Assembly: GCF_014384965.1 (NCBI RefSeq)
Contig: NZ_JACRSW010000010.1
Coordinates: 1-64,000, forward strand
DNA length: 64,000 nt
DNA from: Jutongia hominis
Lineage (GTDB): Bacteria > Bacillota > Clostridia > Lachnospirales > Lachnospiraceae
Direction: 5' to 3'
How positions within the stretch are numbered: position 1 is the first letter of the stretch; each line of letters opens with the position of its first letter. The notes beneath the pieces were generated by a model, which was given only the letters and a program-made list of their open reading frames with translations, made no database searches and had not been told where the DNA came from. This document shows, piece by piece, positions 63,288 to 64,000 of the stretch. A program made the translations under genes and the position numbers.

Positions 63288-63593
63288 ATGTACGCAATTA
63301 TTGCAACAGGTGGAAAGCAGTACAAAGTAGCCGAAGGTGATATCATTAACGTAGAAAAGCTTGCTGCTCAGGCAGGTGAGACAGTTACTTTTGATCAGGT
63401 TGTTGCTGTAAATGATGGTGCGATGAAAGCAGGTGCAGATGTAGCAAATGCTTCTGTAACAGCTTCTGTCGTAAAAGAAGGCCGTGCTAAAAAGGTTATC
63501 GTTTACAGATATAAGAGAAAAACCGGATATCATAAGAAAAATGGTCACAGACAGGCATATACACAGGTTAAGATTGAAAAGATCAATGCTTAG
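63288..63593 (+). CDS. rplU: Ribosomal protein L21
   Basis: 101 residues. [20 protein letters not shown] and [20 protein letters not shown] are diagnostic of bL21. AAGGAGG precedes the ATG. First gene of the L21-Prp-L27 operon. Confidence 0.98.
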   Translation: MYAIIATGGKQYKVAEGDIINVEKLAAQAGETVTFDQVVAVNDGAMKAGADVANASVTASVVKEGRAKKVIVYRYKRKTGYHKKNGHRQAYTQVKIEKINA

Positions 63594-63646
63594 TTTGTGT
63601 GGTGATTCTTAGGATATTCGAATAGAATCGCAGAAAAGGTGACAGT

Positions 63647-63985
63647 ATGATAAAAGTTACGATTTATCAGGATCAGGAAGCAGAGTGTATTGGCTTTCAG
63701 ATGAAAGGACATGCTGAGTTTGCTGCATATGGCGAAGATATTGTATGTTCTGCGGTATCGGTATTGGTGATCAATACGATGAATGCGATTGAAACATTTA
63801 CACAAGATGTTTTTGAACATGATATTCATTCGAAAAAGGATCTGGTATCTTTTCGGATAACGTCAAACCCGGTAAGTCATGACGCAAAGCTGTTACTGAA
63901 CTCTATGGTATTAGGTCTTGAACAGATTGCCAAAGAGTATGGAAAGAAGTATATAACTTTAAAAAAGAGAAAGCAGGAGGTGTAA
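63647..63985 (+). CDS. prp: Ribosomal-processing cysteine protease Prp
   Basis: 112 residues with the catalytic pair H22 and C34 in GHAEFAAYGEDIVCSAVSVL. Prp removes the N-terminal extension of L27 in Firmicutes. Lies between rplU and rpmA, the expected position. Confidence 0.95.
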   Translation: MIKVTIYQDQEAECIGFQMKGHAEFAAYGEDIVCSAVSVLVINTMNAIETFTQDVFEHDIHSKKDLVSFRITSNPVSHDAKLLLNSMVLGLEQIAKEYGKKYITLKKRKQEV

Positions 63986-63989
63986 GACA

Positions 63990-64000
63990 ATGTTAAAGAT
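63990..64000 (+). CDS. rpmA: Ribosomal protein L27, first codons only
   Basis: ATG 63990 follows AGGAGG and encodes MLK before the window ends. Position after prp, and the MLKM-type start of Prp-cleaved L27, support the call; only 11 bases are visible. Confidence 0.8.

Overview
The window reads as low-GC Gram-positive DNA, most likely from a Clostridia of the family Lachnospiraceae. Evidence: AT-rich intergenic DNA, strong AGGAGG-type ribosome binding sites, TTGACA-17-TATAAT promoters, a type III glutamine synthetase, a RemA/Gmk/RpoZ block, an L21-Prp-L27 block, and anaerobe-style oxygen defence genes (rubredoxin, desulfoferrodoxin, rubrerythrin remnant, hemerythrin). No rRNA genes and no CRISPR array were seen; there is one tRNA.

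The left third (1-23 kb) is accessory DNA with many broken genes. It holds an IS21 transposase end fused against a SIMPL-domain fragment, an HxlR fragment, a frameshifted acetyltransferase, a flavin reductase/rubrerythrin deletion scar, a WYL regulator lacking its middle, and a partial copy of a secreted protein gene. Intact genes include small stress or RNA-related proteins (PAS, DUF4186, VOC, DUF188, ArsC/Spx-like, macro domain), a KAP-type P-loop NTPase, a PerR-like repressor followed by lactate dehydrogenase, desulfoferrodoxin and rubredoxin, then an HD-GYP-like protein and a hemerythrin. A coiled-coil/Ser-rich/HIRAN gene row follows. At 17.9 kb a promoter leads into two tandem structured RNA elements, probably guanidine-IV (mepA motif) riboswitches, ahead of a MATE efflux pump and a cytidylate kinase-like gene; holA follows.

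The middle (23-43 kb) is core energy and nitrogen metabolism: gltB-gltD, the full F1Fo ATP synthase operon atpBEFHAGDC, then an operon of a glutamine synthetase-like gene, an ANTAR antiterminator, carA and carB. The most notable observation is here. The GlnA-like protein keeps the fold's landmarks but has replaced most metal-binding and catalytic residues, and the ANTAR protein beside it lacks the phosphoacceptor Asp of its receiver domain. The working glutamine synthetase appears to be the type III enzyme at 53-55 kb. Terminator-like hairpins sit in the leaders of gltB, the atp operon, the glnA-like operon and glnN. I infer that the dead GlnA homologue may be a nitrogen or glutamine sensor that works with the ANTAR protein to control transcription attenuation.

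At 43-49 kb lies a five-gene cassette of unknown purpose: a small secreted protein, a membrane-anchored solute-binding-like protein, a propeller-like lipoprotein, a duplicated ABC permease and its ATPase. It is followed by a chimeric malQ/solute-binding-protein remnant, carbamate kinase, two small membrane proteins and glnN on the minus strand. The right end (56-64 kb) is housekeeping: AI-2E transporter, yicC, remA, gmk, rpoZ, two tandem signal peptidases, an amidase, ComFB, an EamA transporter, tRNA-Glu and the rplU-prp-rpmA start.
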